Shown piece after piece: positions 25,591 through 35,585 of a DNA stretch of 64,000 nucleotides (the stretch's first letter is position 1; every line of letters begins with the position of its first letter). Position numbers and translations under genes: made by a program. The notes under the pieces are model-generated. The model was not told the DNA's origin and did not search any database. It saw nothing but the letters and a program-made list of their open reading frames with translations. Location of the stretch: positions 1 through 64,000 of the forward strand of contig JADJVA010000005.1 of NCBI GenBank assembly GCA_016716765.1, given 5' to 3'. The DNA comes from Bdellovibrionales bacterium (GTDB lineage: Bacteria > Bdellovibrionota > Bdellovibrionia > Bdellovibrionales > UBA1609).

Positions 25591-28500
25591 GTGAAGGTCC
25601 TGACAAAAATTCACTTAGTACCCATCCTCATGGGCCTCTTTCTATCTTCGGCCTGTGTGCCAAAGAGCAATCCTCGCTTTGTGCACGAACCAAAAAGGGA
25701 GTGGGTTCCAAGCAAAACACCTCAGGATCTATCAGTTGAATCAAAAGAATTTTATGATTATGACTTAGCAAAAGCTTATGAGGCATTGGGTGCATCCGAA
25801 TCCGTGGACCTTCTGGAAAAGATTGTCAAACCTTTGTCTCGATTTGTGCTTAACCGGACTTATATTGAATCTCCACAGTACTTTCATCGACTTTCCGAAA
25901 TGTTGGCACTTTTCAACAAGGGCTTGTTGATTCTTCTCACTGAGAAAAAATCCGACCCCAACCTGACCGAAATAGAGAGAATGAAAGATTTGTATTATGC
26001 CACAGTGTTCTCTGGCTGTTCACGGGATCTGCGCGAAGATTGTATCAATAGGAATATTTTTTCATCGGATAGCCGAACCTCCAAAATATTGGTCGTACTT
26101 GCGACTGATCTTGATGAACAAATTCACCGAGAATTGAAGAACACGAAGAGTCCTCGTGACTGTATCAATGGCAGCGAAGTCTGTCGAACATTGGTCGAAG
26201 AAAGGTATCGACGATTGGCGATGGCCACTGCTACCAAGAAGAATAAGTTGAAAGATGAAGAGTTCTCATTCGCCTATCTGAAGTATTCACGAATCTATGC
26301 TCTTTTGATGGATTGGTGGCAAGACAAATCACGAGGGAAGAGCGCTTCTGACGCTGAAATGGGACTTGGAAGTATGTCACTGAGTTATTTGAATTCGGTC
26401 CACGGAAAGATATTTGAAATTCTCATTTCAGATTTTAAGCCAAAAGACCTCAACGATCCCGAGTTTAGAGAATTTGTCGAAAACTTTAATCCTTGGACCT
26501 ATTCAAATAGATCAGCAGATTTATTTCGATATGGCACTCAAATCATGTTTGATCTGGGCGCTCGCTGTTGCCTCTATCAGGACGCTGAGAAACGAAAATT
26601 GAATCCCTCGGTGGTCCAGGCAATCGAAGAGGCTCAGAAGGAAACAGATGGATTTGGACCTTCATTTTCTCAAATAGTCGCGGATATTCAAAAGAGTGCG
26701 GGATTTGAAATTTTTCAAAATTTGGGGATAGAAAGTGAAGCACGTAGAATTTTAGAAAAGGATCCAGAGTTTTTTAATGAATTCTTCTTCATTGTTGATA
26801 GATTGTTTCGTGATCACCTCAATCACACCCAGATTCAAAGAGTCTTGGCTAATTCAAATAGATCAAGGGCTCTAGATAAATTGCCAGAAATAGTCAGTAT
26901 TTATGTTCGAATGTATTTGGTCCATATGATTGTTGAGACGAACAAGTTTATGAGTGATATTTATAATTCCAATTCAGTTGGGAGCGATCAAGTATTTCAG
27001 GAGGCTATTTTAAAATCGAGAGATATCTCTAGTAAATGGTTGAGTCTCCAGTCTCGGATTGATGTGATGGATAAATTTCTCGGCAGCTATTTCAAGGGGC
27101 AGAATACTTTCTCTAAGACCTACTTGGAAACATCTAAGATGTTACAGGCAGTTAATCGGAACGTGCACTACTTTTCTGTGTACCCGAATATGATCGTAAT
27201 GACCTATTATTTGGCTAAGATGAGAGGGTCGGTGAAGGCTCAAACGTGGTGGGGTAAGACAATAGATATTCCGGCAGATACTATATTAGAGGAGCTATTT
27301 GAAGGTAGAATGGTAGATCTGTGGTTTCGATTTGGGGTCGATTCTGAAGTTTTGAGTAAGGAAATGATTCTTTACTCATTTCAGTATATGATGAGTACGA
27401 ATACTCTCAATACCTTTGTGGCAAAAGAAGACAGTTTAAAGAGTTCGAACAGATCAAACGGCTCAACGGGTTCAAATCGGAGCAAGTTCTTCGATCTCAT
27501 TTTTACAAAATACCTTGATCAAGGCCTGCGTGAATTAAACGATGATGTTCTTAAATTCGAGAGGGACACTATCGGAAGTGAGATGTTTAATGAGGTTAAG
27601 CAAGTTTGCCAATATGAGTTTCAAGCCCAAGGGAGCGGAAGAGCTCCGCACTTAATGATTAACTTTCTTAACCTCAGTCGCTACACCTACTCGGGTGCCG
27701 GAAAGAATGGCATCAACGAGATGCTGTTGGAGTTTCTTGGTGGGGCATTTAAACCGGCGAATGCAATTCGTACTGTCATAGATCAAAAAGTAAGTCATTT
27801 ATTGACCATGATCGATTTGATTGAAGCTGATTTATTGCGTTCAAAGAAAATCGGAAAACGAGGGGATAGTCATCCAGATTTAGTAAAAGTCCGAGAGTAT
27901 CTCGTGAATCTGGAATCTCTGAAGAGGCGATTCATGAATTTCTTTATTTCTAATCACCGAAAATATCTCGATTGCTTTTTGACGCTCAGTGAAGTTGAAC
28001 AGAGAAGGATGAATAGGATCTACGAAGAGGAGCGCCAGCACCTAGGTAGAATATACGATTTATTGTCTTCTCTTGGAGAGGAGAAGAATGAGAGCGATTT
28101 TAGCAAGAAAGCTAAATATATTAATGAAGTGTATTTTCGTAACAAGGAGAATGCTTACAGGTTTGATCGGATTGATGGTTTGACTTACAGAATGTCCAAA
28201 TTTGATCTTTTGACAAGGATAAAGCGAAGTATTGAAAATGACATTTTTATGACTCCATCCGATAGGGAAAAACAAGTTTATGGGGAGGATCTCTCTCGCC
28301 TCTTGAGACCTAGGGCTGTTGAAGTGCATATGCCTGTCGGCCTGGACAGAGAGGACTTGGTATCGAAGGGAACAAGTCTTTCAATTTCATATCGCTTGGG
28401 AATGCAAAGAGTTGATTTTATCAAGCAAGGGATGGCTGTCTTTAATTCAAAAGCAGACGCATTTGTTGAATGGAACGGTCAGATGGCTTCAGAGTCTGGT

Positions 28501-29244
28501 ATGAAACGTTATTTGGAGACGCTCGTTGAAATGTATCTAATTGGAGCAAATCGATCTAGGAGTGAGCCCTGTTCAAGTGGCAATGAAAAATGTCCCGACT
28601 CCTTAGTAGTAACTGCGGATGATTTGATAGAGATATATCTTCGAGTTTTGGGCAGTTATACCTTAAACGAATTTGATGTCGAAAATGCTCAAGACTTAGG
28701 ATTTGATGGAAAAATGCCGAAGAATTTTTTTGAAGAGTGGATTTTTGAGAAGACTTCGCTGGCCAGACTTCCTCTCTTTTACGGTCTCATGAACAGTGTC
28801 TATGAGACTGCGGGAATTCGAATTGATAACAAGGGCAAAAATGCAAATTCAAGTCGGTGGACTGGACCGATTGTCGAGGCGACTTCGTTTGCACGCACCT
28901 TGAATAATTTGGGGGTATTCATCTTTCCACCAGGGCCTGAAGTTCGAGATGCGGTTCGGTTGCGTTATGGATCTAGAGCTCATCATGCTCTTATCCGTGT
29001 TCAGGAGATTTTTGATAAAATTGGGGAATTGGAGCTGTCTGATAAGAATGTTATCGATATTTATCCAAGATTAAAGCAGCCCTTTTATTTGGAGGACAAA
29101 GTTCCCGTATATTGGTGGAGCAAGGGTGGAAGTTTAAATCTTGTGGATAGGCAAAAAGTTGAAAATTTGCAGGTCATCAAGAAGAGCTTCATTCAACAAA
29201 CCGACAATTTCTATCAAACCAAATCGATGCTTAAGGTGGACTGA
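25591..29244 (+). CDS. Giant lipoprotein A, 1217 aa, paralogue of the one at 30133
   Basis: GTG start 10 bases after the protease gene. Leader ends FLSSACVPK; the cysteine near 22 fits a lipobox. The mature chain is very long, mostly helical and charged, with four cysteines in the first 210 residues (CSRDLREDC and CINGSEVC) that could pair. Collinear with the second giant protein in several places: RYRRLAMATATKKNKL against YYRRLALALALKNQQF; FFFIVDRLFRDHL against YVFIVDRIFNQKM; a DLLTRIKRSI-type helix; and DFIKQGM against EFVKSGM. No catalytic motif or known domain was recognised. A surface or periplasmic structural or binding protein is possible, but function is unknown. Confidence 0.7.
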   Translation: MKVLTKIHLVPILMGLFLSSACVPKSNPRFVHEPKREWVPSKTPQDLSVESKEFYDYDLAKAYEALGASESVDLLEKIVKPLSRFVLNRTYIESPQYFHRLSEMLALFNKGLLILLTEKKSDPNLTEIERMKDLYYATVFSGCSRDLREDCINRNIFSSDSRTSKILVVLATDLDEQIHRELKNTKSPRDCINGSEVCRTLVEERYRRLAMATATKKNKLKDEEFSFAYLKYSRIYALLMDWWQDKSRGKSASDAEMGLGSMSLSYLNSVHGKIFEILISDFKPKDLNDPEFREFVENFNPWTYSNRSADLFRYGTQIMFDLGARCCLYQDAEKRKLNPSVVQAIEEAQKETDGFGPSFSQIVADIQKSAGFEIFQNLGIESEARRILEKDPEFFNEFFFIVDRLFRDHLNHTQIQRVLANSNRSRALDKLPEIVSIYVRMYLVHMIVETNKFMSDIYNSNSVGSDQVFQEAILKSRDISSKWLSLQSRIDVMDKFLGSYFKGQNTFSKTYLETSKMLQAVNRNVHYFSVYPNMIVMTYYLAKMRGSVKAQTWWGKTIDIPADTILEELFEGRMVDLWFRFGVDSEVLSKEMILYSFQYMMSTNTLNTFVAKEDSLKSSNRSNGSTGSNRSKFFDLIFTKYLDQGLRELNDDVLKFERDTIGSEMFNEVKQVCQYEFQAQGSGRAPHLMINFLNLSRYTYSGAGKNGINEMLLEFLGGAFKPANAIRTVIDQKVSHLLTMIDLIEADLLRSKKIGKRGDSHPDLVKVREYLVNLESLKRRFMNFFISNHRKYLDCFLTLSEVEQRRMNRIYEEERQHLGRIYDLLSSLGEEKNESDFSKKAKYINEVYFRNKENAYRFDRIDGLTYRMSKFDLLTRIKRSIENDIFMTPSDREKQVYGEDLSRLLRPRAVEVHMPVGLDREDLVSKGTSLSISYRLGMQRVDFIKQGMAVFNSKADAFVEWNGQMASESGMKRYLETLVEMYLIGANRSRSEPCSSGNEKCPDSLVVTADDLIEIYLRVLGSYTLNEFDVENAQDLGFDGKMPKNFFEEWIFEKTSLARLPLFYGLMNSVYETAGIRIDNKGKNANSSRWTGPIVEATSFARTLNNLGVFIFPPGPEVRDAVRLRYGSRAHHALIRVQEIFDKIGELELSDKNVIDIYPRLKQPFYLEDKVPVYWWSKGGSLNLVDRQKVENLQVIKKSFIQQTDNFYQTKSMLKVD

Positions 29245-29257
29245 TGGAGTTGGCAAG

Positions 29258-30121
29258 ATGAAATGGTTTACTACCAATATTTATCCTGTCATTCTGAGGG
29301 TTCTTCCGAGAATCGTTCTGGGCCTTTTCTTCCAATTGTATTTTGGACTTGCTTCTGCTGATGGCGGAGACACGACCACGAAGGCGGGAGAAAGCGATTG
29401 GTCGGGTATTTTGAGATACAGCGTCTTAACTGATGCTGCTCAGGAAGTGAGCCCTCGGTCATACACCCATGTCTTCTTGGGGGATCTGGAATATTCCTTC
29501 AATTCCTCTTGGTCATTGGCTGGTAATGTCAGTTTTAGAGCGGGGACTGTGGGTGATCAAATTTATAAAGGCCCTCAAGAGTCGAAAGGCGAGAGAATCA
29601 ATCCTGGGGCAGGAGTGGTTCTAAACTATATGTTTTTGATTTTTGGAGATAATTCTCTCAAGTTTTTTGGAGGCTTCGATGGGTTTCTGGATGAGAGCAG
29701 TCGCCTGGAGGGATATCTTGGGCTTTTTTCGCTTGGAACAGAAATGACTTTGAATTTTACTGAGGTGGGATATGTCATGGGGCATAGTTTTGTTATCTCG
29801 GAGATGGCGAATAGCTTTGAATATTCGACCGAGGGAAGTGCCAATCCTAACTTATATTACAATTACTCTTTTAGTAACAACCTCTCGTTCATGAAGTCAT
29901 GGACGCTGAATTATACATTCGGTTTTAAAATGACTCGATATCTCGATGATTTTTTGAGTTATTCTTATTCGAATAAATACGGCATTTCTTCGAAGTGGGG
30001 TCAGTTTTCAACTGGTCTGAGCTATGAAAATGGGGGTTTTACAGAAGATGGATATGTTGATCTCTGGTACATCGATGCTTATCGCCGGCTTCTGAAGTTA
30101 ACGCTGTCCTATGTGTTTTGA
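29258..30121 (+). CDS. Outer-membrane beta-barrel-like protein between the giant lipoproteins
   Basis: Start set at ATG 29258, 13 bases after the previous stop, with GGAG upstream; the frame is open from 29141 inside the previous gene. A signal peptide ending near GLASADG leads into a short polar stretch, then regular amphipathic beta strands (YTHVFLGDLEYSFNSSWSLA, LYYNYSFSNNLSF, SWTLNYTFGFKM, and so on). It ends LTLSYVF; the last-residue Phe is the usual BAM signal. About 287 residues would give a barrel of ten to twelve strands. Its position between two giant lipoproteins suggests that the three act together. The next gene's start follows its stop by 11 bases. Confidence 0.65.
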   Translation: MKWFTTNIYPVILRVLPRIVLGLFFQLYFGLASADGGDTTTKAGESDWSGILRYSVLTDAAQEVSPRSYTHVFLGDLEYSFNSSWSLAGNVSFRAGTVGDQIYKGPQESKGERINPGAGVVLNYMFLIFGDNSLKFFGGFDGFLDESSRLEGYLGLFSLGTEMTLNFTEVGYVMGHSFVISEMANSFEYSTEGSANPNLYYNYSFSNNLSFMKSWTLNYTFGFKMTRYLDDFLSYSYSNKYGISSKWGQFSTGLSYENGGFTEDGYVDLWYIDAYRRLLKLTLSYVF

Positions 30122-30132
30122 GGCACCTTTCT

Positions 30133-33100
30133 ATGTGGAAGTTTTTGAAGTCTATATTCATTGGAATTTTGATTTCGGCTTGTACCGAAAAAGGGCGTCC
30201 AATTCATACCCATGAGGGAGCTCGCGGAGATAGTCGACAGAAAATAGAACCCGCTGGGATTTCGGGGGACATTTCTGTATCGGATCGATTTTCAGATTTA
30301 CCCGAAATTGAAAGAAGGGCGACTGTGACGAGGGATCTCATTTCTGAGATTTTATCTCCCCTGGCTCTGAGGATTTTAAGCCCAAAGGAAGTCGAAGCTC
30401 CGAAATCCTATCTCCAGCCGGATTGGGTTCGTGCCTTAGATCTGTTCAATAGGCTTCTGCTCAAAGAGATCGCAAAAAACCCTTCGTCAAGTGATGTTCA
30501 GCGCCTTATCGAGGAGTATGTTGCAGCCGTCAGTGTCTCTTGCGAGCAGGTTGTGATGAGTTGTGCGGGAATTCGCAATTTTCGGCGCAGTCCAAGTTCG
30601 GCTGAGGTTTTGAAAGTCGCAGCGAAGAGGGCTGTGGACGTGACGGAGTACTATCGGCGCCTGGCTCTGGCTCTGGCTCTAAAGAATCAGCAATTTGACC
30701 CTGAACTTCTGGAAATGCTGACTTACCGGTTTGCTGAGGGACGAAGCAAAATGATTTCGGATGATCGTCGTGCCTTGCTGAAATCTGTGGTTGAGTTTTC
30801 CTTATCAAATCTGCAGATGACTTCGAGATCAAAATCTGAAAACAGAGGATTTTTGGAAAGACTTGGAGCCTTGAATTTGATTTTTCGAGGCGATTTTGGG
30901 TTGAGTGAAGTAGCAAAAGGAGCTCTTGCAAAACTGATATCGTCTTCAGAATTTTTATACGATTCTTCAGGGAAATTGCGCTCCGAGATAATTTCCATCA
31001 TCACGGAGAATCTGAGTGAGAAGGAGGGATTTAAGGAACGGCAGAATTTATTGTCTAGCCAAAGGGTCTTTTTGCCCACGGCTGTGGGGTTTTCCCCAAT
31101 TGATCGTTTTGATGAGTATGTCTTTATCGTTGATCGTATTTTTAATCAAAAAATGTCGGTTGATTTAGGGGCTGAATTATTTTTGGCGACGAAACGAGAT
31201 CAAAGTCAGCTGGCTTCAACAATTCAAAATTATGCGCGAATTCAATTTCTATTTTCGCTTTATAAGGCCACTTTATTAGCTAAGGAGAAAATATTCAGTG
31301 CTCCAGTTGAGAGTGAAAGGCTGCTTTGGAATGCGATAAATGAAAGCAGCTCGATTGGTAAGGTTTGGAGCGATTTGAGGGCGAATTTGGGACCTCTAGA
31401 GAAGCTTTCTGTCGCAATAACGAGGGGCAGCGAAGGTGAGTCTTCAATAAAGAGGAATCAGTCCTTGTTTGGAGAGATTGATAAAAGCATCAAGCTAGTC
31501 GCTGTGTATCCACACATGATGATTTTATTTTATATTTTATCGAAAAAGAATTTTGAAGTTCATTTAAAAATGCCATCCTATTCTAAGACTCTTTATTCAT
31601 CCGATCTGATGAGCTATTTGTATCGTGGTGATTTTCCGCCTCTTTTTAACTATACCTTGGATAAAAATAAAATTTCCAGCATTGAAATGTTTTATGCCTT
31701 TGATTTTGCCCTACGTACAAATCTGTTTGGTCTTTCTGGGATCGATCCAGATCAGTTTGTTGCTGATGCTGTTCAGAGATTTGGAGAAAATAATGTGGAA
31801 TATGTTCGAAGGAGTTTAAGTTCCATTCGGCAGCGCTTTCAGCAAGCTCCAAGCTATAGAACATTTCGGAATATTTGTAATGAGTTTGGTGGTTCCGCAC
31901 CTGAGCCTCGTGGATTTTATTTCTCTGAAGTGGCGAGTTCTCCCTATTTTGGAAATTTGATTGAGCCTATCTTGATGCGATTGTCCAGCAAGAGCGGAAC
32001 TTCAGGGGTTGGCGCGGGTAGCTTGGCGAAAGAGAGCCAAGGTTTAAATTTTATGGATGTGACATTTTCGGAATCTGTTGAGAGATTGCGAATCGATTTA
32101 GAATCGGCCTTAAGAATGGCGAGAGCCATGAAAGCCTCTTATGAGAGCTACTTGAGGGGGCCCATGGGTATGAAGTCTGGAGAGATCTCCAAGAGAACTT
32201 CGAAGATTGATGGCTGGATATATGAGGTGACCAAGCTGCGCCGGGACTATCTGGCCGAGGCTTCAATAAGGTATCAGGAAACAGGTCGGTGCTTACGACC
32301 TTTGGTGGCGAAGGAAGAGGAAATTCAAAATGAGGTGATAAGGGCAGAGCAGGCTTACCTCCGACAGGTTTATAAGGCTATTCGGGCGTTGAGACGTCAA
32401 GGCGGTGACAAGATCCTCCGGGACCAGGAAATAAGAAAAAAGTATATTTTTAAGGGACTTCCGGAGGAGTTTCCTGGTCTGGATAAAATAGACGAGAATG
32501 GTTATTTATACCATCGCCTGGATTTGTTGGTTCGCATTGGTCGCTACATCAGTGATGGTTTGAAGACCGACAGTGAGACAATAGCTGCGATTGCTCCGAA
32601 CGTGAAAATGAATTTTGGGGACTCGATGATCTCTGAGATAGAGGTTGGTCGTCCGTCTGAGGAAAAGTACCTTTCATTCACGGACACGGAGGAGGAATTC
32701 GTAAAAAGTGGAATGCGTCTTATTTTTCGGGTGGGCAGACCAATGCTCAATTGGAATTTAAATGGTTCTCGCATTGCGGGATGGGAGGAGCGAATCTCAA
32801 GTATGGTCAGTCTCTACCGACTGGAGAGCAGCGAGCTAACAAATAAGGGTCAGAGCTTGTTTTCGGCCGATGAAATCATTGAGGAGCACCGTGGGTTTTT
32901 GAAATTGACTCAGATAAGCCCCTTTGAAGTTCAACTGTATAATAGTCTTCAAAGACAGGAAAAGTATGAACCAATTTTCTTCTCTACAATCTTGCTCAAT
33001 ATTGACTCTGCAAGATCCCGTATTCGTGAAATTCTTGGTTTATTTGATTTTCCTTCTCTTTTGGTTACTTCCGATATTTTGGGATTTAATTACAGTCTGG

Positions 33101-33537
33101 TGCAGTTGGCAAAGGACAGAGGAGTGAGTGAAGATCCCCAGGCGAGTCGTGAAATTGAGCGGGTTATGCCTCGGCGTGAGGGATATTTTAGTTTAGGAAG
33201 GACTTATTTTGAAAATCGCTCTGCAAGAAACAGAGGTCGTCTGATGTTGGAATTTAATCCTGAGTTAGATCGCCATCTTGATAGAGAAATTCGACATCGG
33301 GTTGATTGGGAGATTGGGCGAGTGAATCATTTTCGAGATTCTTTGGAGAAGAAAATTTCAGAGTATAAAAATCTGTCAGTTGAGGAACAGCCTCGATTTG
33401 ATTTGAACCTACGTGAATCTACCAGAGAACCTTTGGTGAATGGTCGTATTTTCTCAGACTTTGATTTAAAACTGGGCCGGTTTCATCGTGAGACTCAGAA
33501 CTGCTTTCGGAACAATAAGTGCATGGACTTTCAGTAA
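30133..33537 (+). CDS. Giant lipoprotein B, 1134 aa, paralogue of the one at 25591
   Basis: ATG 30133 with GAGG 9 bases upstream was chosen over a TTG at 30118. The leader ends ILISACTEKG; the cysteine is in a good lipobox. The mature chain is long and helical, without recognised domains, and is related along its whole length to giant lipoprotein A. Shared landmarks include YPHMMILFYILSKK (against YPNMIVMTYYLAKM), LDLLVRIGRYI, and a C-terminal region ISSMVSLYRL. Ends in a cysteine-containing tail (NCFRNNKCMDFQ). The gene ends 5 bases from the end of a convergent gene, so no terminator fits between them. Confidence 0.7.
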   Translation: MWKFLKSIFIGILISACTEKGRPIHTHEGARGDSRQKIEPAGISGDISVSDRFSDLPEIERRATVTRDLISEILSPLALRILSPKEVEAPKSYLQPDWVRALDLFNRLLLKEIAKNPSSSDVQRLIEEYVAAVSVSCEQVVMSCAGIRNFRRSPSSAEVLKVAAKRAVDVTEYYRRLALALALKNQQFDPELLEMLTYRFAEGRSKMISDDRRALLKSVVEFSLSNLQMTSRSKSENRGFLERLGALNLIFRGDFGLSEVAKGALAKLISSSEFLYDSSGKLRSEIISIITENLSEKEGFKERQNLLSSQRVFLPTAVGFSPIDRFDEYVFIVDRIFNQKMSVDLGAELFLATKRDQSQLASTIQNYARIQFLFSLYKATLLAKEKIFSAPVESERLLWNAINESSSIGKVWSDLRANLGPLEKLSVAITRGSEGESSIKRNQSLFGEIDKSIKLVAVYPHMMILFYILSKKNFEVHLKMPSYSKTLYSSDLMSYLYRGDFPPLFNYTLDKNKISSIEMFYAFDFALRTNLFGLSGIDPDQFVADAVQRFGENNVEYVRRSLSSIRQRFQQAPSYRTFRNICNEFGGSAPEPRGFYFSEVASSPYFGNLIEPILMRLSSKSGTSGVGAGSLAKESQGLNFMDVTFSESVERLRIDLESALRMARAMKASYESYLRGPMGMKSGEISKRTSKIDGWIYEVTKLRRDYLAEASIRYQETGRCLRPLVAKEEEIQNEVIRAEQAYLRQVYKAIRALRRQGGDKILRDQEIRKKYIFKGLPEEFPGLDKIDENGYLYHRLDLLVRIGRYISDGLKTDSETIAAIAPNVKMNFGDSMISEIEVGRPSEEKYLSFTDTEEEFVKSGMRLIFRVGRPMLNWNLNGSRIAGWEERISSMVSLYRLESSELTNKGQSLFSADEIIEEHRGFLKLTQISPFEVQLYNSLQRQEKYEPIFFSTILLNIDSARSRIREILGLFDFPSLLVTSDILGFNYSLVQLAKDRGVSEDPQASREIERVMPRREGYFSLGRTYFENRSARNRGRLMLEFNPELDRHLDREIRHRVDWEIGRVNHFRDSLEKKISEYKNLSVEEQPRFDLNLRESTREPLVNGRIFSDFDLKLGRFHRETQNCFRNNKCMDFQ

Positions 33538-33542
33538 ATTTT

Positions 33543-34427
33543 CTAGAAATTCATTCCAATACCAAGTCTGATAGCAATAGTGGTTGCGGACACCTGTTCG
33601 CTCGCAGGTAACATTCCATATTCAGCTTGAAAAGGCACAAAAAATTTATCGTTCACATACCAATCAAAGCCTCCTCCGATGGCCATCACGCTCGTATTAG
33701 TGATGGAGCTTTCCTCAAGAGCTGTGGTTTCCTTAGACATTGGGAACCACAGTGTAAATCCAGCCCCAAGCCAGGAGCGAAAAGTCTTGAGTGAGAATAG
33801 GTAGCGGGCCCAAAAATCGAGGGTGAGATATTGAATATTAACTTTGCAAATGGCGTTTCCGCAGGCCGTAGACACCACATCTCCCTCGGCCGAGAAATTT
33901 TCCATTCCAAGAGTGCCGCGAAACCAGATGCTTTCAAAAAGGGCGTAGTCGAACAGGGCTTTGTAACTGATGCCGGATCCAGCAAGGCTCGCCGTCTGGG
34001 CTGGAGTAATATCTAGATCAACTGACATGGAGTTCATTCCCATCCCAAGCAAAATTCCCCAGGCCATGGTGGATTTTGATGAGGAGGCTTTTTCGCGAGC
34101 TGAAGATGACGATTTACCCTTTGAGCTGCCAGAAGATCCGCTCGATCCGCGAGCGAGAAGTGTATCTCCCTCTGTGGCTTTTCCTTTTCCTAGGCTTGCG
34201 ATAGCTTTATCACCTTTAATGGAAACGATTTTTAAGATTCCCTTTTTCTTACCGCCTGAACCCACAATGTAGAAGGCTTGGCCCTTTTCTACGGTTTCGC
34301 CCTCAAGTTCAATCAGTAATTTTTTTCCCTTAACCTTGCTCACCTTTGCAGCCCAGGCTGGAGACGAAGAGAGAACCATACAAATGACAGTGACCAAGGA
34401 TGCGACAATTCTAATGATCAGGTTCAT
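33543..34427 (-). CDS. Exported protein with N-terminal small beta domain and barrel-like C-terminus
   Basis: Start set at ATG 34427, where a signal peptide ending in SSPAWA begins; the frame extends 58 codons upstream without signal-like features. After cleavage come a compact strand-rich segment (KVKGKKLLIELEGETVEKGQ to TLLARG), then a Ser/Gly/Lys linker around residues 95-117 (GSSGSSKGKSSSS), then a strand-rich region ending IRLGIGMNF. The final Phe suggests outer-membrane insertion. It is last in the minus-strand run after ssb. Unknown function. Confidence 0.55.
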   Translation of the reverse strand: MNLIIRIVASLVTVICMVLSSSPAWAAKVSKVKGKKLLIELEGETVEKGQAFYIVGSGGKKKGILKIVSIKGDKAIASLGKGKATEGDTLLARGSSGSSGSSKGKSSSSAREKASSSKSTMAWGILLGMGMNSMSVDLDITPAQTASLAGSGISYKALFDYALFESIWFRGTLGMENFSAEGDVVSTACGNAICKVNIQYLTLDFWARYLFSLKTFRSWLGAGFTLWFPMSKETTALEESSITNTSVMAIGGGFDWYVNDKFFVPFQAEYGMLPASEQVSATTIAIRLGIGMNF

Positions 34428-34504
34428 ATTTTCACTCCTGCACTCTCTCCATCTTAGGAAAATCGCCGTCTTGACGCAAAAAGAAAGGCTCATATAGGCC
34501 TGTT

Positions 34505-34954
34505 TCAGGACCTTGGATATCCGGGGCGCGCAAAAAATAGGGGGAGGACATCCTGAATGAGCAGGGCAGTCTTGGCCAGGGGAATTGAAAGAGGATGGCA
34601 ATACAAGGTGTTCTGTCCTTCACTGCTGTCCAAGCTGATGAGATGTTTCACAAACCCTAGACTTTTGTATGAACTATAAGTTTTCATCGTCCAGATTGCT
34701 TCCTCCACACGGAATTCAAAAATCCCAGTGAGGATCAGCTCGTGAGGGTCAAAGAGTGGCTGGGGGGAGCAGTCTTCATTCTTGTATTGAACAAAATTCT
34801 GAACATGTTGGGCCGCAAATTCTAAGCCCTGCTTTTCAAGGAATTCTCTTCCTTCCGATTGCCAAACACTGCAACTGAGTTGGGTAGAGAAAAGAGAGAC
34901 CAGCAAGAGAGCGAGAAGCAGCCCGTAAACACGAATACAATACCCACCTGTCAT
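34505..34954 (-). CDS. Small putative lipoprotein, 149 aa
   Basis: Leader hydrophobic segment LLLALLLVSLFSTQLSC ends with a cysteine near residue 28; STQLSC is a reasonable lipobox. The mature part is short and mostly helical, with an internal HELILTGIFEFRVEEAIWTM stretch. No family recognised. Lies 88 bases downstream of ssb and before another exported protein, possibly one transcript. Confidence 0.5.
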   Translation of the reverse strand: MTGGYCIRVYGLLLALLLVSLFSTQLSCSVWQSEGREFLEKQGLEFAAQHVQNFVQYKNEDCSPQPLFDPHELILTGIFEFRVEEAIWTMKTYSSYKSLGFVKHLISLDSSEGQNTLYCHPLSIPLAKTALLIQDVLPLFFARPGYPRS

Positions 34955-35042
34955 TCCATTGTCCGCCTTTTGATTTCATTCTAAATCGGAAGCGGACAAT
35001 TTGGGACTTAAAAAGGGTCCAGGAAAAAGGGGAAGCCGATCC

Positions 35043-35471
35043 CTAAAATGGTATCTCCTCATCAGCATCAAACTTTGGTTCAGGTCCGAAATCCTGAGAC
35101 CCCATGTCATCAATGCTCCCACGTCCTGTTTCGGACTGATTGCCTCCGCCCAAAAATTGAATGACGTTGGCGACAATTTCAGTCGTGTATTTTTTCTGTC
35201 CCTGTTGATCTTCCCACGAACGTGTTTGCAGTCGGCCCTCTATATAAACTTGACGACCTTTAACGAGATACTTGCCGGCCAATTCCGCCTGTTTTCCCCA
35301 GAGGACAATTCGATGCCATTCTGTTCGTTCCTGGCGCTGACCCTCGCGGTCTTTCCAATTTTCACTTGTGGCGAGACTCAATCGAGCCACGGTGTTTCCA
35401 GAAGATATAGTTTTAACTTCGGGATCTGTACCCAGGCGACCCACGAGAATGACTTTGTTTACTCCAGACAT
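35043..35471 (-). CDS. ssb: Single-stranded DNA-binding protein
   Basis: 142 residues. N-terminal OB fold (SGVNKVILVGRLGTDPEV, SLATSENWKD, TEWHRIVLWGKQAELAGKYL, GRQVYIEGRLQTRSWEDQQG) followed by a short Gly/Asp linker and the acidic tip DADEEIPF, which recruits replication and repair proteins. This matches bacterial SSB in length and end. It follows the gsp operon on the same strand after a 114-base gap and probably has its own promoter. Confidence 0.95.
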   Translation of the reverse strand: MSGVNKVILVGRLGTDPEVKTISSGNTVARLSLATSENWKDREGQRQERTEWHRIVLWGKQAELAGKYLVKGRQVYIEGRLQTRSWEDQQGQKKYTTEIVANVIQFLGGGNQSETGRGSIDDMGSQDFGPEPKFDADEEIPF

Positions 35472-35585
35472 TCGAATTCCCCTTATAAAGTGTGTGTGCC
35501 AGGATCTTATGGCTTATTTGCGAAAGCCTTGCAACCCGTCTTGCGGAGGGACGTTCTTATTGGTGGACATGACGTGAAGCATCAA

